DNA of 64,000 nt from Pseudomonadota bacterium. GTDB lineage: Bacteria > Pseudomonadota > Alphaproteobacteria > UBA828. The notes beneath the pieces were generated by a model, which saw only the letters and a program-made list of their open reading frames with translations, was not told the origin of the DNA and searched no databases. The DNA is taken from positions 23,086 to 87,085 of the forward strand of contig JAQBTG010000011.1 of NCBI GenBank assembly GCA_027624955.1. The letters run 5' to 3'. This document shows positions 18,594 through 27,832 of this stretch, piece by piece. Position 1 is the first letter of the stretch; the number at the start of each line of letters is the position of its first letter. The position numbers and the translations under genes were made by a program.

Positions 18594-19784
18594 CTATTCT
18601 TTGACGTAGCCGTCGCGGGTTTGCGGCAGGCGTTTGCCGAGGATGCGCGAGGCAACCTGGGTGCGGAGAATTTGCGCCGTGCCGCCGCCGATGGTGAACA
18701 TGCGCGCATCGCGCACCATGCGCTCAAGCGGCCGTGCCCGCGAATAACCCGCGGCACCGAAGATTTGCAGCGCGTCATTGGTCACCCGGATCGCCATTTC
18801 CGACGCAAAAATCTTGGCCTGGGCGGCCTCCAGCACGTCGGGGAATTCGCCGAGCGGGCAGACCGCCGCGCGCTGGATGAGGCTGCGCGCCGCCGCCAGG
18901 CCAATGCTCATATCCGCCAGCATCCATTGCAGTCCCTGAAATTCAGCGATCGGCCGGCCGAACTGCTCGCGCTCCTGGGCGTAGTCGAGGGCCAGGCGAT
19001 AGGCGCCCTCGGCAATGCCAAGTGCCACGGTCGCCGCGCCGACGCGCTGGCCGTTATAGGCGGTCATTAAATCGGCAAAGCCTTTCTTCAGGCCGCGTGG
19101 CGGCAGCACCAGCATATCGGCGTTGACGACCATCTCGTTCATCAGGATTTCGCATTCGGGGATACCCCGGAGACCCATGGTTCTCTCGCGCCGGCCCAGT
19201 TCCAGCCCCGCGGTTTTGTCTCTGATCGCGATGAAGCCGCCGATGCCTTGTTCCTCGCCTTTGGCGTCGAACACGCGGGCAAATATCAGATGCAGACGCG
19301 ACACGCCGCCGCCGGTAATCCAATGCTTTTTGCCGTTGAGGACATAGCCGTTGCCGCGCTGATCGGCGCGGCTGGTCATTTCTGTCGCCGCACTTCCGGC
19401 GTCGGGCTCGGTGATGCAGATCGCCGGCTTGTCGCCGTCCAACACCAGCTCGGCCGCGAGTTTTTTCTGCGCCTCGCTGCCATAGGTCATGATGATGCTG
19501 ATGGCGCCCATATTGGCCTCAACCGAAATGCGCCCGGTGACGGCGCAGGCCTTGGCCATTTCCTCGACCACCAGAACCGTGTCGAAATAATCGAGTCCTT
19601 GGCCGCCATAGGCCTTCGGAATCGTCATGCCGAAAAACCCGGATTGCTTGAGGAGATCGACATTGTCCCACGGATAAGCTTCGCTGCGGTCGACCTCAGC
19701 GGCGCGCGCGGTTATTTGACCCGCCGCCACGTCGCGGGCGCGAGCTTGAAGATCTATTTGTTCGGCGCTCAGGCTGAAATCCAC
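18594..19784 (-). CDS. acyl-CoA dehydrogenase-family protein, likely 3-sulfinopropanoyl-CoA desulfinase type
   Basis: A 396-residue flavoprotein of the acyl-CoA dehydrogenase fold (CITEPDAGSAATEM, KHWITGGG, EREQFGRPIAEFQGLQWMLADM). The usual catalytic glutamate is missing. The helix-G position is Gln246 (TAYNGQRVGA) and the alternative C-terminal position is Gly (TIGGGTAQILR). I recall the Advenella desulfinase as having Gln246, Arg84, the same PWDNV near the N-terminus and a LPQTRDGY ending; here I see Gln246, Arg85 (GRISVEANMG) and LPQTRDGYVKE. That enzyme removes sulfite from 3-sulfinopropanoyl-CoA without net oxidation. No other sulfur genes are adjacent, so the substrate is inferred. It starts at GTG 19784, 78 bases from the divergent TTC38-like gene. 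Confidence 0.85.
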   Translation of the reverse strand: MDFSLSAEQIDLQARARDVAAGQITARAAEVDRSEAYPWDNVDLLKQSGFFGMTIPKAYGGQGLDYFDTVLVVEEMAKACAVTGRISVEANMGAISIIMTYGSEAQKKLAAELVLDGDKPAICITEPDAGSAATEMTSRADQRGNGYVLNGKKHWITGGGVSRLHLIFARVFDAKGEEQGIGGFIAIRDKTAGLELGRRERTMGLRGIPECEILMNEMVVNADMLVLPPRGLKKGFADLMTAYNGQRVGAATVALGIAEGAYRLALDYAQEREQFGRPIAEFQGLQWMLADMSIGLAAARSLIQRAAVCPLGEFPDVLEAAQAKIFASEMAIRVTNDALQIFGAAGYSRARPLERMVRDARMFTIGGGTAQILRTQVASRILGKRLPQTRDGYVKE

Positions 19785-19862
19785 AAGGAAATCCCATCTT
19801 TTGCGTGTATTACAATTGTGGCATGGTGCCGGGAGTTAGCTACCATCCGCAAGGGTTCAGTT

Positions 19863-21245
19863 ATGCAAAGCGATTGCTTTGGCTTGGCCATGACGGCGGC
19901 GAGCCGCGAGGCCGCCCGCCACTATGACGAAACCCTGTGCGCCTTCCTTGGATTTCGTGGCGATACGGGCAGCCATCTAAAGCAGGCCCTGGCCGCCGAT
20001 GAAGGCTTTTTTATGGGCCATTGCATCAAGGGCTATTTCTTCAAACTCTTCGCGCTACCCGCATTAGAAGAAAAAGCGACGCAATGCGCCGAGAATGCGC
20101 GCGAAATGGCCAAGGTCGTGAGCGCGCGCGAATGCGAGCATTTGGCGGCGCTCGAATCCTGGTGCGCCGGCGATATGGTCGAATGCACGGACCGGTGGGA
20201 GCGCATTCTGATCGACTATCCGCGCGACATCCTGGCGCTCCGCCTGGCCCATTTCTGCCACTTTTATATGGGTGACAGCATTGGCATGCGCACTTCCGTA
20301 GCGCGCGTCCTGCCGGCCTGGGAAGCAGGCGGGCCGGGCGCCGGGTTCGTACACGGCATGTACGCCTTCGGCCTCGAGGAATGCGGTGAATACGTAGCCG
20401 CCCGCTCCATGGGAGAGCGAGCGGTGGAAGCCAATCCGGGCGATATATGGGCGGTACATGCGGTCGCCCATGTGCATGAAATGCAAGGCCAGTGCCAGGA
20501 CGGAATCGCCTGGCTGAAGAGCACCGAAGACGGCTGGAGCGGCTGCAATAACTTCACCTACCATGTGTGGTGGCACCGCGCGCTTTATCATTATGAGCGT
20601 GAGCAATATGACGAGGTGCTGCGTCTTTACGATGCGCATATCCGCGCCGATCAATCGGACGACTATCTCGATATCAGCAATGCCGTCGCAACGTTGTGGC
20701 GCCTGGAGAATGCCGGCGTCGCCACCGGCGGGCGCTGGGAGGAACTGGCAGACAAGGCGGAAAAGCGCACCGGCGATCATCTCCTGGTCTTCGCTGATCT
20801 GCATTTCGCCATCGCGTTGGCTGCAGCAGGGCGTACCTCCGCGCTCGATGAAATGATCGCATCGATGGGTGCCGCCAAGTCCTACACGCGCAACAGGCAG
20901 GCGGAGGTTTTGAATGCGGTCGGAACAGCTTTGGCGCAGGCGGTACGCGCGCAATATCACGGCGATTTCGATCTGGCGCTGAGCTTGATGCTGCCGCTGC
21001 GCTATCGTATCTGCTCCATCGGCGGCAGCCATGCGCAGCGCGATCTATTCGCGCAGATGCTCATCCGAGTAGCGCTTAAATGCGGCAAATATCCGCTCGC
21101 CAGTTCGCTCCTCCAGGAGCGCACCGCCTCGAAGCCAAACAATGCCCAGGCCTGGAAACTCTTGGCCACGGCACTTGAAGGCGAGGGAAAAGCAACAGAC
21201 GCGGCGGCGGCTAGGCGCCGCGCCGAGCAGTTGCTCGCGGCGTGA
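19863..21245 (+). CDS. TTC38-like tetratricopeptide protein
   Basis: The 460-residue soluble protein is alpha-helical and built of degenerate TPR-like repeats. Marks of the TTC38 family include ADEGFFMGHCIKGYFFKL near the N-terminus, HVHEMQGQCQDGIAWL, a WHRALYHYEREQYDEVL segment and DLHFAIALAAAGR. Members occur in many proteobacteria and in animals, with unknown biochemical role. The open frame runs much further upstream, but the family starts at the ATG at 19863 (AAGGG nine bases before). It is divergent from the desulfinase-like gene with a 78-base intergenic region that must contain both promoters. Confidence 0.85.
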   Translation: MQSDCFGLAMTAASREAARHYDETLCAFLGFRGDTGSHLKQALAADEGFFMGHCIKGYFFKLFALPALEEKATQCAENAREMAKVVSARECEHLAALESWCAGDMVECTDRWERILIDYPRDILALRLAHFCHFYMGDSIGMRTSVARVLPAWEAGGPGAGFVHGMYAFGLEECGEYVAARSMGERAVEANPGDIWAVHAVAHVHEMQGQCQDGIAWLKSTEDGWSGCNNFTYHVWWHRALYHYEREQYDEVLRLYDAHIRADQSDDYLDISNAVATLWRLENAGVATGGRWEELADKAEKRTGDHLLVFADLHFAIALAAAGRTSALDEMIASMGAAKSYTRNRQAEVLNAVGTALAQAVRAQYHGDFDLALSLMLPLRYRICSIGGSHAQRDLFAQMLIRVALKCGKYPLASSLLQERTASKPNNAQAWKLLATALEGEGKATDAAAARRRAEQLLAA

Positions 21246-21281
21246 ACGACCCAAGAAAGATTCTGCCGAAAGGCACCACCC

Positions 21282-21304
21282 CCAGAATGCTTCATGCATT
21301 CTGG
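21282..21304. repeat. 9-bp perfect inverted repeat (hairpin)
   Basis: A perfect 9-bp stem (CCAGAATGC / GCATTCTGG) around a 5-base loop TTCAT, 36 bases after the stop of the TTC38-like gene. There is no T-run after it on either strand, so a rho-independent terminator is not supported; it may end transcripts or protect mRNA between the convergent genes. Confidence 0.6.
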
Positions 21305-21420
21305 CAAGCGCGACCGCGCGCCCGAGTTAATACGAGGTAGCCAAGAGAGCGGACGCGACCGCCCGGCGTCTGAGGGACCAAAAAAATGCCCTTCGCGCTT
21401 GGCTTGCCGCTTTTCCCCAA

Positions 21421-21445
21421 CCCCTCTTCCCCCGGGGAAGAGGGG
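21421..21445. repeat. 12-bp perfect palindrome
   Basis: Two perfect 12-base arms (CCCCTCTTCCCC and GGGGAAGAGGGG) separated by a single C. It lies 17 bases downstream of the stop of the AhpD-like gene, between convergent genes. As RNA it would be an extremely stable hairpin on either strand. It lacks a T-tract, so a role as bidirectional transcription barrier is inference. Confidence 0.65.
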
Positions 21446-21461
21446 CTTGTCGTGCGACTCG

Positions 21462-22067
21462 CTATCTTCCCATGTCGTGATATTCCGCATTTGGGCGGGC
21501 ATCGACGGCACTGGCCAGACGATTCGAGGCGGCGTAGAAGGCGGCCACTTCGGCAATATCGAATATATCCTCGTCGCTGAATCCAGCGCGGCGCAGCGCG
21601 GCGCGGTCGCTTTCCTCGATCAACGCCGGCGTTGCGCTCAGCTTCCAGGCGAAATCAAGCATCGCGCGCTGACGCGCCGGCAGCTCGGCCGAGCGGTAAT
21701 TGGTCGCCAATTGATCGCCGAGATGCGCATCGCCCGAGAGCACCCGCACCGCCGCGCCATGCGCGACCAGGCAGTAATGGCAATGGTTTACCGAGGACAC
21801 CACCACCGCGATCATCTCGCGCTCCAGCCTGGTCAGCCCGGACTCGCCCAGCATCAGCTCGTTATTATATTGCCGGAAATGCTCCAGCCGCCCGGGCCGC
21901 AGGGTGTAAGAGCGGAAGACGTTGGGCACGAAGCCGAGTTTCTCGATGAATTTTGCAAACAGCGCCTTGATCGCTGGGTCGAGACGACGCTGATCGGGCA
22001 ATTTGAGCGCATGCACCGGGTTGGCCCGGGTCTTGCCGGGTTTGCCGGATTTGCTCGGCCGCGCCAT
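21462..22067 (-). CDS. AhpD/carboxymuconolactone decarboxylase-family peroxidase-related protein
   Basis: A 201-residue protein with the AhpD-like core. It contains the redox motif HCHYCLVAHGAAV (Cys-x2-Cys followed by His) and LTRLEREMIAVVVSSVN just before it, as in peroxidase-related enzymes. Such proteins reduce peroxides through the CxxC pair with a dihydrolipoyl partner or act in decarboxylation. The aroC stop TAA is immediately followed by this ATG with no spacer, so translation is probably coupled to aroC. Confidence 0.88.
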   Translation of the reverse strand: MARPSKSGKPGKTRANPVHALKLPDQRRLDPAIKALFAKFIEKLGFVPNVFRSYTLRPGRLEHFRQYNNELMLGESGLTRLEREMIAVVVSSVNHCHYCLVAHGAAVRVLSGDAHLGDQLATNYRSAELPARQRAMLDFAWKLSATPALIEESDRAALRRAGFSDEDIFDIAEVAAFYAASNRLASAVDARPNAEYHDMGR

Positions 22068-23141
22068 TTAGCCGCACTGGGCGCGGTGGAGCAGCAAATG
22101 ATCGGCCAGCACGCAGGCCATCATCGCTTCACCGACCGGCACGGCGCGGATGCCGACGCAGGGATCATGCCGGCCCTTGGTCGAAATCTCGGCGTTCTCG
22201 CCGGCCAGAGTCACCGTTTGCCGAGGCTTCAAGATCGAGCTGGTCGGCTTGACGGCAAAGCGGACGCGGATGTCCTGGCCGGTCGAAATACCGCCCAGGA
22301 TGCCGCCCGCATTGTTCGAGAGAAATTCGGGTTGGCCGTCCGTGCCGCTGCGCATTTCATCGGCATTGTCCTCGCCGCTCAGCCGCGCCGCGGCGAATCC
22401 GGCGCCGATTTCGACGCCCTTCACGGCGTGAATGCTCATCATCGCGGCGGCCAGATCGGCGTCCAGCTTACCGTAATGCGGCGCACCGAGACCGGCCGGT
22501 ACGCCCGATGCCTCGATTTCAATGATCGCGCCGACCGACGAGCCGGCCTTGCGCACGCCATCGAGATAGGTTTCCCATCCCACCACCGCCGCCGCATCCG
22601 GGCACCAAAAATCATTCGCCGTGGTGGCCGCCCAATCCCAGCGCCCGCGATCTACTTCTTTCTCGCCGAGCTGCACCAAGGCGCCACGAATGGTGATGTC
22701 GGGCCCCAATATGATGCGCGCGACCGCGCCGGCGGCAACGCGCATGGCGGTTTCGCGCGCGCTTGCCCGCCCGCCGCCGCGATGGTCGCGGATGCCGTAT
22801 TTGGCTTGATAGGTGAAATCAGCGTGGCCCGGGCGGTAGCGGTCGAGGTTCTTGTCATAATCGCCGGAGCGCGCGTCTTGATTTTGAATTTCGAGCGCAA
22901 TCGGCGTCCCGGTCGTCAGGCCCTCAAAGGTGCCGGAGAGGATGGCGACGCTGTCGCTCTCTTTGCGCTGGGTGACGAAGCGCGATTGTCCGGGGCGGCG
23001 CTTATCGAGAAAGGGCTGAATATTGCTGGTGTCGAGCGCCAGACGCGGCGGCACGCCGTCGAGCACGCAGCCGATCGCCGGGCCATGGCTTTCGCCCCAT
23101 GTCGTGACGCGAAACAATCGCCCGAAGCTGTTGAACGACAT
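22068..23141 (-). CDS. aroC: chorismate synthase
   Basis: At 357 residues this is the normal length. It converts 5-enolpyruvylshikimate-3-phosphate to chorismate using reduced FMN, the last common step of aromatic amino acid synthesis. Signatures include [13 protein letters not shown] with the active-site His, [40 protein letters not shown] and [17 protein letters not shown]. It follows fabI after three bases and runs straight into the AhpD-like gene, so the three form one operon. Linkage of fabI and aroC is common in alphaproteobacteria. Confidence 0.97.
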   Translation of the reverse strand: MSFNSFGRLFRVTTWGESHGPAIGCVLDGVPPRLALDTSNIQPFLDKRRPGQSRFVTQRKESDSVAILSGTFEGLTTGTPIALEIQNQDARSGDYDKNLDRYRPGHADFTYQAKYGIRDHRGGGRASARETAMRVAAGAVARIILGPDITIRGALVQLGEKEVDRGRWDWAATTANDFWCPDAAAVVGWETYLDGVRKAGSSVGAIIEIEASGVPAGLGAPHYGKLDADLAAAMMSIHAVKGVEIGAGFAAARLSGEDNADEMRSGTDGQPEFLSNNAGGILGGISTGQDIRVRFAVKPTSSILKPRQTVTLAGENAEISTKGRHDPCVGIRAVPVGEAMMACVLADHLLLHRAQCG

Positions 23142-23144
23142 GGG

Positions 23145-23957
23145 TCAAACCACCGAAATATCCGGCGCGTCCGGGTGTTTCATTCCAACAACATGGTAGC
23201 CGCAATCGACATGATGAATCTCGCCGGTGACGCCGCTGCTGAGATCGCTGAGAAAATACACGCCGGCGCCGCCCACCTCGTCGATGGTGACGTTGCGCCG
23301 GAGCGGCGCGTTATACTCGTTCCATTTCAGAATATAGCGAAAATCACCAATGCCGGACGCCGCCAGAGTCTTGATCGGCCCGGCGGAAATCGCGTTGACG
23401 CGGATCTTGTCGGTGCCTAAATCGGCGGCGAGATAGCGCACGCTCGCTTCGAGCGCCGCTTTGGCGACCCCCATGACATTATAATGCGGCATCACCCGCT
23501 CGGCGCCCGCATAGGTCAGCGTCAGCAGGCTGCCGCCGTCCGGCATCAACACCGCCGCATGGCGGCAGAGCGCGGTGAAGGAATAGCAGGATATGGCCAG
23601 GGTTGAGGTGAAGTTCTCCGCCGTCGTGTCGAGATAGCGGCCCTTCAGTTCCTCTTTGTCGGAGAAGGCGATGGCGTGGACGAGAAAATCTAATTTTCCC
23701 CATTTAGATTTGATCGCCGCGAACAGCGCTTCGATGCTCGCATTATCGGTTACATCGCACGGCAGAATGACGTCGGAACCGACTGATTCGGCGAGTGGTA
23801 TCACGCGTTTTTGCAGCGCCTCGCCCTGATAGCTGAAGGCGAGTTCCGCACCGTGGCTGGCGGCAGCGCGGGCGATGCCCCAAGCGAGCGAGCGCTCGTT
23901 GGCGACGCCCATGATGAGCCCCCGTTTTCCCGCCATGAGCAAGCTTGAATCGTTCAT
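23145..23957 (-). CDS. fabI: enoyl-[acyl-carrier-protein] reductase (NADH)
   Basis: The 270-residue classical FabI catalyses the last step of each round of fatty acid elongation. The nucleotide site is GLIMGVANERSLAWGIA. The catalytic residues follow the Tyr-x6-Lys rule with Y149, Y159 and K166 in TYAGAERVMPHYNVMGVAKA. A longer frame reaches 24032, but ATG at 23955-23957 fits the family start and has a GGGGA tract before it. It leads the operon fabI-aroC-AhpD. Confidence 0.97.
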   Translation of the reverse strand: MNDSSLLMAGKRGLIMGVANERSLAWGIARAAASHGAELAFSYQGEALQKRVIPLAESVGSDVILPCDVTDNASIEALFAAIKSKWGKLDFLVHAIAFSDKEELKGRYLDTTAENFTSTLAISCYSFTALCRHAAVLMPDGGSLLTLTYAGAERVMPHYNVMGVAKAALEASVRYLAADLGTDKIRVNAISAGPIKTLAASGIGDFRYILKWNEYNAPLRRNVTIDEVGGAGVYFLSDLSSGVTGEIHHVDCGYHVVGMKHPDAPDISVV

Positions 23958-24102
23958 GAAATCCCCGAGTTTGGCGTATTTGAGAGGCCCGAATCCGAGC
24001 GCACGCATCCTACACCAAAGCACTCGGCGCATGAAACACCTGCGTCCAGCTATCGCCTATTCGCAGGGTGGCGGGATTCCGTAAGGTTTGCTGAGCGGCC
24101 AG

Positions 24103-24585
24103 TCAGTTAACGATGCGCCAGCTGCCGTCCTCTTGGCGGCAGGCAGTACCGTAGGCCTGTTGGGTCTCACCGCCGATGGTGACGGTTTGCTGATATTCGC
24201 GGCACGGCTGGCCCGAATCCGAATACGACGTGCGGACCGGCGTGATGGTGCCGCTATTGCCGCTATCGGGATTGCTCCAGGTGCTGCTTTGGCCAGTTGG
24301 CGTGGATTCGAGTGCAACGTCGGCAGTGCGCTCGGCATAAAGCTGATCTGCTTTGTCGAGCGATGAGCCGACTTCCTGGCCGATAAAGAAGCCGAGCAGG
24401 GCACCGACCGCAGTGGCCGCGAGCTGGCCCGTACCGCCGCCGATCTGCGCGCCGGCCAAACCGCCCAAAGCAGCGCCGCCAAGCGAGCCGAGCGTTTCTT
24501 TATCGCCTGCGTTTTGATTGCAGGCGCCGAGCCCGACCATGCCAATTAAAGCAATGCCGAGGGCTGCGTTTCGCACGAGTCTCAT
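24103..24585 (-). CDS. glycine-zipper outer-membrane lipoprotein (RT0821/Lpp0805-like)
   Basis: A 160-residue lipoprotein with signal MRLVRNAALGIALIGMVGLG and lipobox Cys22 (LGAC). Residues about 32-70 are a Gly/Ala-rich zipper (LGSLGGAALGGLAGAQIGGG, then GALLGFFIGQEVG) of the type that packs in membranes. The C-terminal part carries CREYQQTVTIGGETQQAYG and ends CRQEDGSWRIVN, as in the RT0821/Lpp0805 surface-protein family. A GGAGAC ribosome site is present. Divergent to pdxH, as often seen in alphaproteobacteria. Confidence 0.88.
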   Translation of the reverse strand: MRLVRNAALGIALIGMVGLGACNQNAGDKETLGSLGGAALGGLAGAQIGGGTGQLAATAVGALLGFFIGQEVGSSLDKADQLYAERTADVALESTPTGQSSTWSNPDSGNSGTITPVRTSYSDSGQPCREYQQTVTIGGETQQAYGTACRQEDGSWRIVN

Positions 24586-24715
24586 GATCCTGTCTCCTCA
24601 GTTTAGAGCTATCCGCGGACCGCATTGCCAAACGCAGCGGCTTCACCTTGTCACCATATAGGCAAAATTGGCGAATTTCTCAATATAGCAAAAAATTGTG
24701 GCGGTTTTATGTGTT

Positions 24716-24725
24716 TGTGATCACA
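24716..24725. promoter_or_regulatory. perfect 10-bp palindrome in the pdxH upstream region
   Basis: TGTGATCACA lies in the AT-rich 214-base gap between the divergent lipoprotein gene and pdxH. It has the half-sites of a CRP/FNR-type operator but no spacer between them, so it is not a standard CRP site. It could be an operator for a dimeric repressor; this is inference from symmetry and position only. Confidence 0.25.
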
Positions 24726-24799
24726 GTATGGTGAGTGCTTTTCCTGGCGGCGCAGCAATAAGACGTTAATAAAAAACGATAAAACGGAAAATAATCGGC

Positions 24800-25390
24800 A
24801 TGGCGATACGTGAGGACAAAGACCCCTTCGACCTGTTCGCGGAATGGTATGCCGCCGCCGCCGAAAGCGGACTGGATGAGCCAACAGCGGTCAACCTGGC
24901 CACGGCGGATGAAACCGGGCGGCCCAGTACGCGGATGGTGCTGTTGAAGGGCTATGACGACAAGGGCTTCGTCTTCTACACCAATCTCGGCAGCCGCAAG
25001 GGCCGCCAATTGAGCGCCAATCCGTTTGCTGCGATGTGTTTTTATTGGATGCCGCTCGGCCGCCAAGTGCGCATTGAGGGCCCGGTGTCGGCGGTCTCGG
25101 CGGCAGAGGCCGATGCCTATTTCGCCTCGCGCCATAAAGACAGTCAGATCGGCGCCTGGGCGTCGAAGCAATCAACGCCCTTGGAAGGCAGGCTCGCGCT
25201 CGAGCGCCGTGTCGCCAAATATGTTCTCAAATTCGGCATCGGCAAAGTGCCGCGGCCGGATTTCTGGTCGGGTTTCAGACTGACGCCTGAGCGCATCGAA
25301 TTCTGGCAGGACCGGCCGTCGCGCCTGCATGAGCGGCGGTTGTTCGAGCGCGCCGGTGCCGGCTGGACCACACAGCGGTTGTTTCCTTAG
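24800..25390 (+). CDS. pdxH: pyridoxamine 5'-phosphate oxidase
   Basis: The 196-residue FMN enzyme makes pyridoxal 5'-phosphate from pyridoxine or pyridoxamine phosphate. Motifs: [19 protein letters not shown] with SRKGRQL binding [24 protein letters not shown], and the C-terminal [10 protein letters not shown] with the final RLFP that is near the RLYP typical of the family. Length is normal. It precedes the cation efflux gene by 82 bases containing a short direct repeat. Confidence 0.96.
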   Translation: MAIREDKDPFDLFAEWYAAAAESGLDEPTAVNLATADETGRPSTRMVLLKGYDDKGFVFYTNLGSRKGRQLSANPFAAMCFYWMPLGRQVRIEGPVSAVSAAEADAYFASRHKDSQIGAWASKQSTPLEGRLALERRVAKYVLKFGIGKVPRPDFWSGFRLTPERIEFWQDRPSRLHERRLFERAGAGWTTQRLFP

Positions 25391-25430
25391 GGCAGGGCCG
25401 AGGGCGGCAAATAGGCAGGGCCGAGGGCGG
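25391..25430. repeat. 17-bp direct repeat after pdxH
   Basis: Two perfect copies of GGCAGGGCCGAGGGCGG (25391-25407 and 25414-25430) separated by six bases, immediately after the pdxH stop. No known element; it looks like a local duplication. Confidence 0.7.
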
Positions 25431-25472
25431 TGTAATTTTCACCGCTCGGCTGTATCGGGCTAAACTGGGCAT

Positions 25473-26384
25473 ATGACAGCGCGTCCGATATCGAGCGACC
25501 AAGCCAAGCGGCTGATGCAGCGCGCGACGATGGCTGCGGTCGGCGTTGCGTTGGTGCTCATCGTCCTCAAGCTTGCCGCCTGGTTGATCACTGATTCAGT
25601 CAGCCTGTTATCGTCTCTGGCCGATTCGGCGATGGATGCGCTGGCCTCGCTGGTCAATCTGTTTGCCGTGCGCCATGCCTTGCAACCCGCTGATTCAGAA
25701 CACAGATTTGGCCATGGCAAGGCGGAACCCCTGGCCGGACTAGGGCAGGCGGCGTTCATCAGCGCCTCCGGTATCTATCTTATTTTCGAAGCAATCGGCC
25801 GCCTGTTGGAGCCGCGCGCCATCGAGCAGGGCGTGCTCGGGCTCGGCGTGATGGCGTTTTCCATCGTCGTCACCAGTGCGTTGGTGGTCTATCAGCGCTC
25901 GGTCATCCGGCGTACCGATTCGCTCGCGATTCGCGCCGATTCGGTGCATTACGCCACCGATATACTGGTCAATGCCGGAGTTATCGTATCGCTATTGTTG
26001 GTGATGTTCCTCGATTGGGGCGCCGCCGATCCGATTGTTGCGCTGATCATTGCCGGCTTCATTATTTACAGTGCCTTCCGGATCGCCCGCGAATCGCTCA
26101 ACCATCTGATGGATCGCGAATTGCCCGATGCCGATCGTGACAACATCAAGAAAATCGCCTTACGTCATCCCTCGGTGATCGATTGTCACGACCTCAAAAC
26201 CCGCGCCGCCGGGCTCAACAGTTTCATCCAATTGCATATCTCGATGGATGGCGGGTTGACCTTGGATGAATCGCACATCGTCTCCGACGCGGTCGAAATG
26301 GCCATTCTCGCCGCCTATCCCAACGCAGAAGTAATCATCCACGCTGACCCCGAAGGCCTCGACGAAGAGCGCCAGGAATTTTGA
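25473..26384 (+). CDS. cation diffusion facilitator (FieF-like metal efflux)
   Basis: A 303-residue CDF transporter with about six membrane helices in the first 200 residues. Metal-site residues are seen in SLADSAMDALASL (Asp-x3-Asp), RFGHGKAEPLAGL and HYATDILVN (His-x3-Asp). A cytosolic C-terminal domain (about 210-300) has the dimer and metal-binding His/Asp residues in LHISMDGGLTLDESH and IIHADPEG. The family exports Zn, Fe, Co or Cd by proton exchange. The subfamily resembles FieF, but metal choice cannot be read from sequence alone. Confidence 0.92.
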   Translation: MTARPISSDQAKRLMQRATMAAVGVALVLIVLKLAAWLITDSVSLLSSLADSAMDALASLVNLFAVRHALQPADSEHRFGHGKAEPLAGLGQAAFISASGIYLIFEAIGRLLEPRAIEQGVLGLGVMAFSIVVTSALVVYQRSVIRRTDSLAIRADSVHYATDILVNAGVIVSLLLVMFLDWGAADPIVALIIAGFIIYSAFRIARESLNHLMDRELPDADRDNIKKIALRHPSVIDCHDLKTRAAGLNSFIQLHISMDGGLTLDESHIVSDAVEMAILAAYPNAEVIIHADPEGLDEERQEF

Positions 26385-26396
26385 GGTAACGCGCTT

Positions 26397-27635
26397 TCAG
26401 TCGGCGCCGGCCGTGGTGCTGACAGGGGTGCTGACAGTGGTGCCGGCTTCGAGGTGACGCGGGCGCATCGGCAGCCACATTGCGGCGAAGCCGACTGCTA
26501 GGGCGCAGGCGGCGAGCATCGCGAACAGCCAGGTGAACCCGCCGCCCGTGGTGTGCAACGCCGCAATTATCGGCACCGACAACGCACTAGCGCCAAGCGC
26601 GAGGGAAAACTTCAAGCCGAAGATGCGCGAGCGCAGGTGGTCGGGCGTGTGGCGGGTCAACAGCGCATCCTGGATCGGAATTTCACCAAATATGACCACC
26701 AGCAAGGCGAAGGCCGCGATCAGCAGGCCGACCTGTGAAACCATGCCGACCACTATCAACAGCGGAACCTGCAAAAACAGCGCGCCGATCCACACCGATT
26801 TGATCGGAAACCTGTCGACAAGCAGGCCGGTGGCGATCTGGGTAAAGGCCGCGATGGCGATCGCTACCGACACCATGCCGCCGACGCCGAGCCCCGATGA
26901 CGCGATGTCGCCGAGCCCCTCTTCGAACAGTTTGGGCAGCGCGATGGTGCTGGTCTGGAACACCACCCCAACCAAAAACGCCGCCATACCGAGAATGCCA
27001 ATGACCCGCCACATGGCTTGGCGCGCCTCCGGTGAGGCAGCTATTGCCGCCATCATATTTTCCTTCTTCGGCGCGGCGACCTTGTCCTCCACTGGCCAGG
27101 AGCGTGACGCCACGACGTACACCACGCCGGTCAGCACGGCCACCGCGCCGGGGATATAGAACGCCGCGCCCCACGATATCCAATCGCCGAGCGCGCCGGC
27201 GACCAACGCTGCCGCAGCGAGACCCATATTGCCCCACACGCCGTTGATGCCCAACAGCCGCCCAACTTTCTCTCGTCCCTGGACGATCATCGCAATACCG
27301 ACCGGATGATAGATCGAGGCAAACAGGCCGATGAAGAATAAGCCGATGGCGATTTCGAGTTGGCTGCGCGCCATGCCGGTGAGGATCGCTGACGCACCGA
27401 TGCCGAAAAAGAATATCGCCATCATGCCCGAGCGGCTCCAGCGGTCGGCGAGCCAGCCGGCCGGTATGGCGCCAGCGGCAAAGGCCACGAGTCCCGGTGT
27501 CGCCAGCAGCAGCAATTCGTCGTAGGGCTGATCGAATTGATGCTGCAACGTCAGGACGACGGTCGGATAGAGGAACACGAACAGATGGTCGTAAAAATGA
27601 CCGACGTAGAGAAATAAAAGGCGCGAGCGGTTCAT
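26397..27635 (-). CDS. MFS transporter
   Basis: The 412-residue integral membrane protein has about twelve helices in two halves. The loop between helices 2 and 3 shows GAIPAGWLADRWSRSGMM, the usual MFS motif A pattern. A second GLLVDRFPIKSVW lies at the matching place in the second half. The cytosolic middle loop is Lys/Glu-rich. The tail ends in a TVSTPVSTTAGAD stretch encoded by a short internal duplication near 26410. The substrate is unknown. It is convergent with the cation efflux gene. Confidence 0.9.
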   Translation of the reverse strand: MNRSRLLFLYVGHFYDHLFVFLYPTVVLTLQHQFDQPYDELLLLATPGLVAFAAGAIPAGWLADRWSRSGMMAIFFFGIGASAILTGMARSQLEIAIGLFFIGLFASIYHPVGIAMIVQGREKVGRLLGINGVWGNMGLAAAALVAGALGDWISWGAAFYIPGAVAVLTGVVYVVASRSWPVEDKVAAPKKENMMAAIAASPEARQAMWRVIGILGMAAFLVGVVFQTSTIALPKLFEEGLGDIASSGLGVGGMVSVAIAIAAFTQIATGLLVDRFPIKSVWIGALFLQVPLLIVVGMVSQVGLLIAAFALLVVIFGEIPIQDALLTRHTPDHLRSRIFGLKFSLALGASALSVPIIAALHTTGGGFTWLFAMLAACALAVGFAAMWLPMRPRHLEAGTTVSTPVSTTAGAD

Positions 27636-27742
27636 TCGCTATGTTCTCTCAAAATCGCCGTGGCGCGGCCTGAGTTTCCGGGCAGCTTACCCACCGTCAC
27701 GCGACGATAACAGCAACTGCGGAGCCACACCATAATTGCCCT

Positions 27743-27776
27743 GAGTGTGGCCGCCACTTGAGTGTGGCCGCCACTT
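27743..27776. repeat. 17-bp perfect tandem duplication
   Basis: GAGTGTGGCCGCCACTT occurs twice with no spacer in the gap between the MFS gene start and the metallo-hydrolase stop. This looks like a slippage product; no function is implied. Confidence 0.8.
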
Positions 27777-27832
27777 GCAGCCTCTTCCATGAAAAGGCGC
27801 GCGGCTTCAGCCGGGCCCCGGCGATCCGCGCC

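Noticed and set aside
21294..23420. 708-codon plus-strand open frame
   Set aside because: It lies opposite aroC and the AhpD-like gene, both certain; no domain or ribosome site.
24716..24725. CRP-binding site upstream of pdxH
   Set aside because: The TGTGA and TCACA half-sites lack the six-base spacer required by CRP; kept only as a palindrome.
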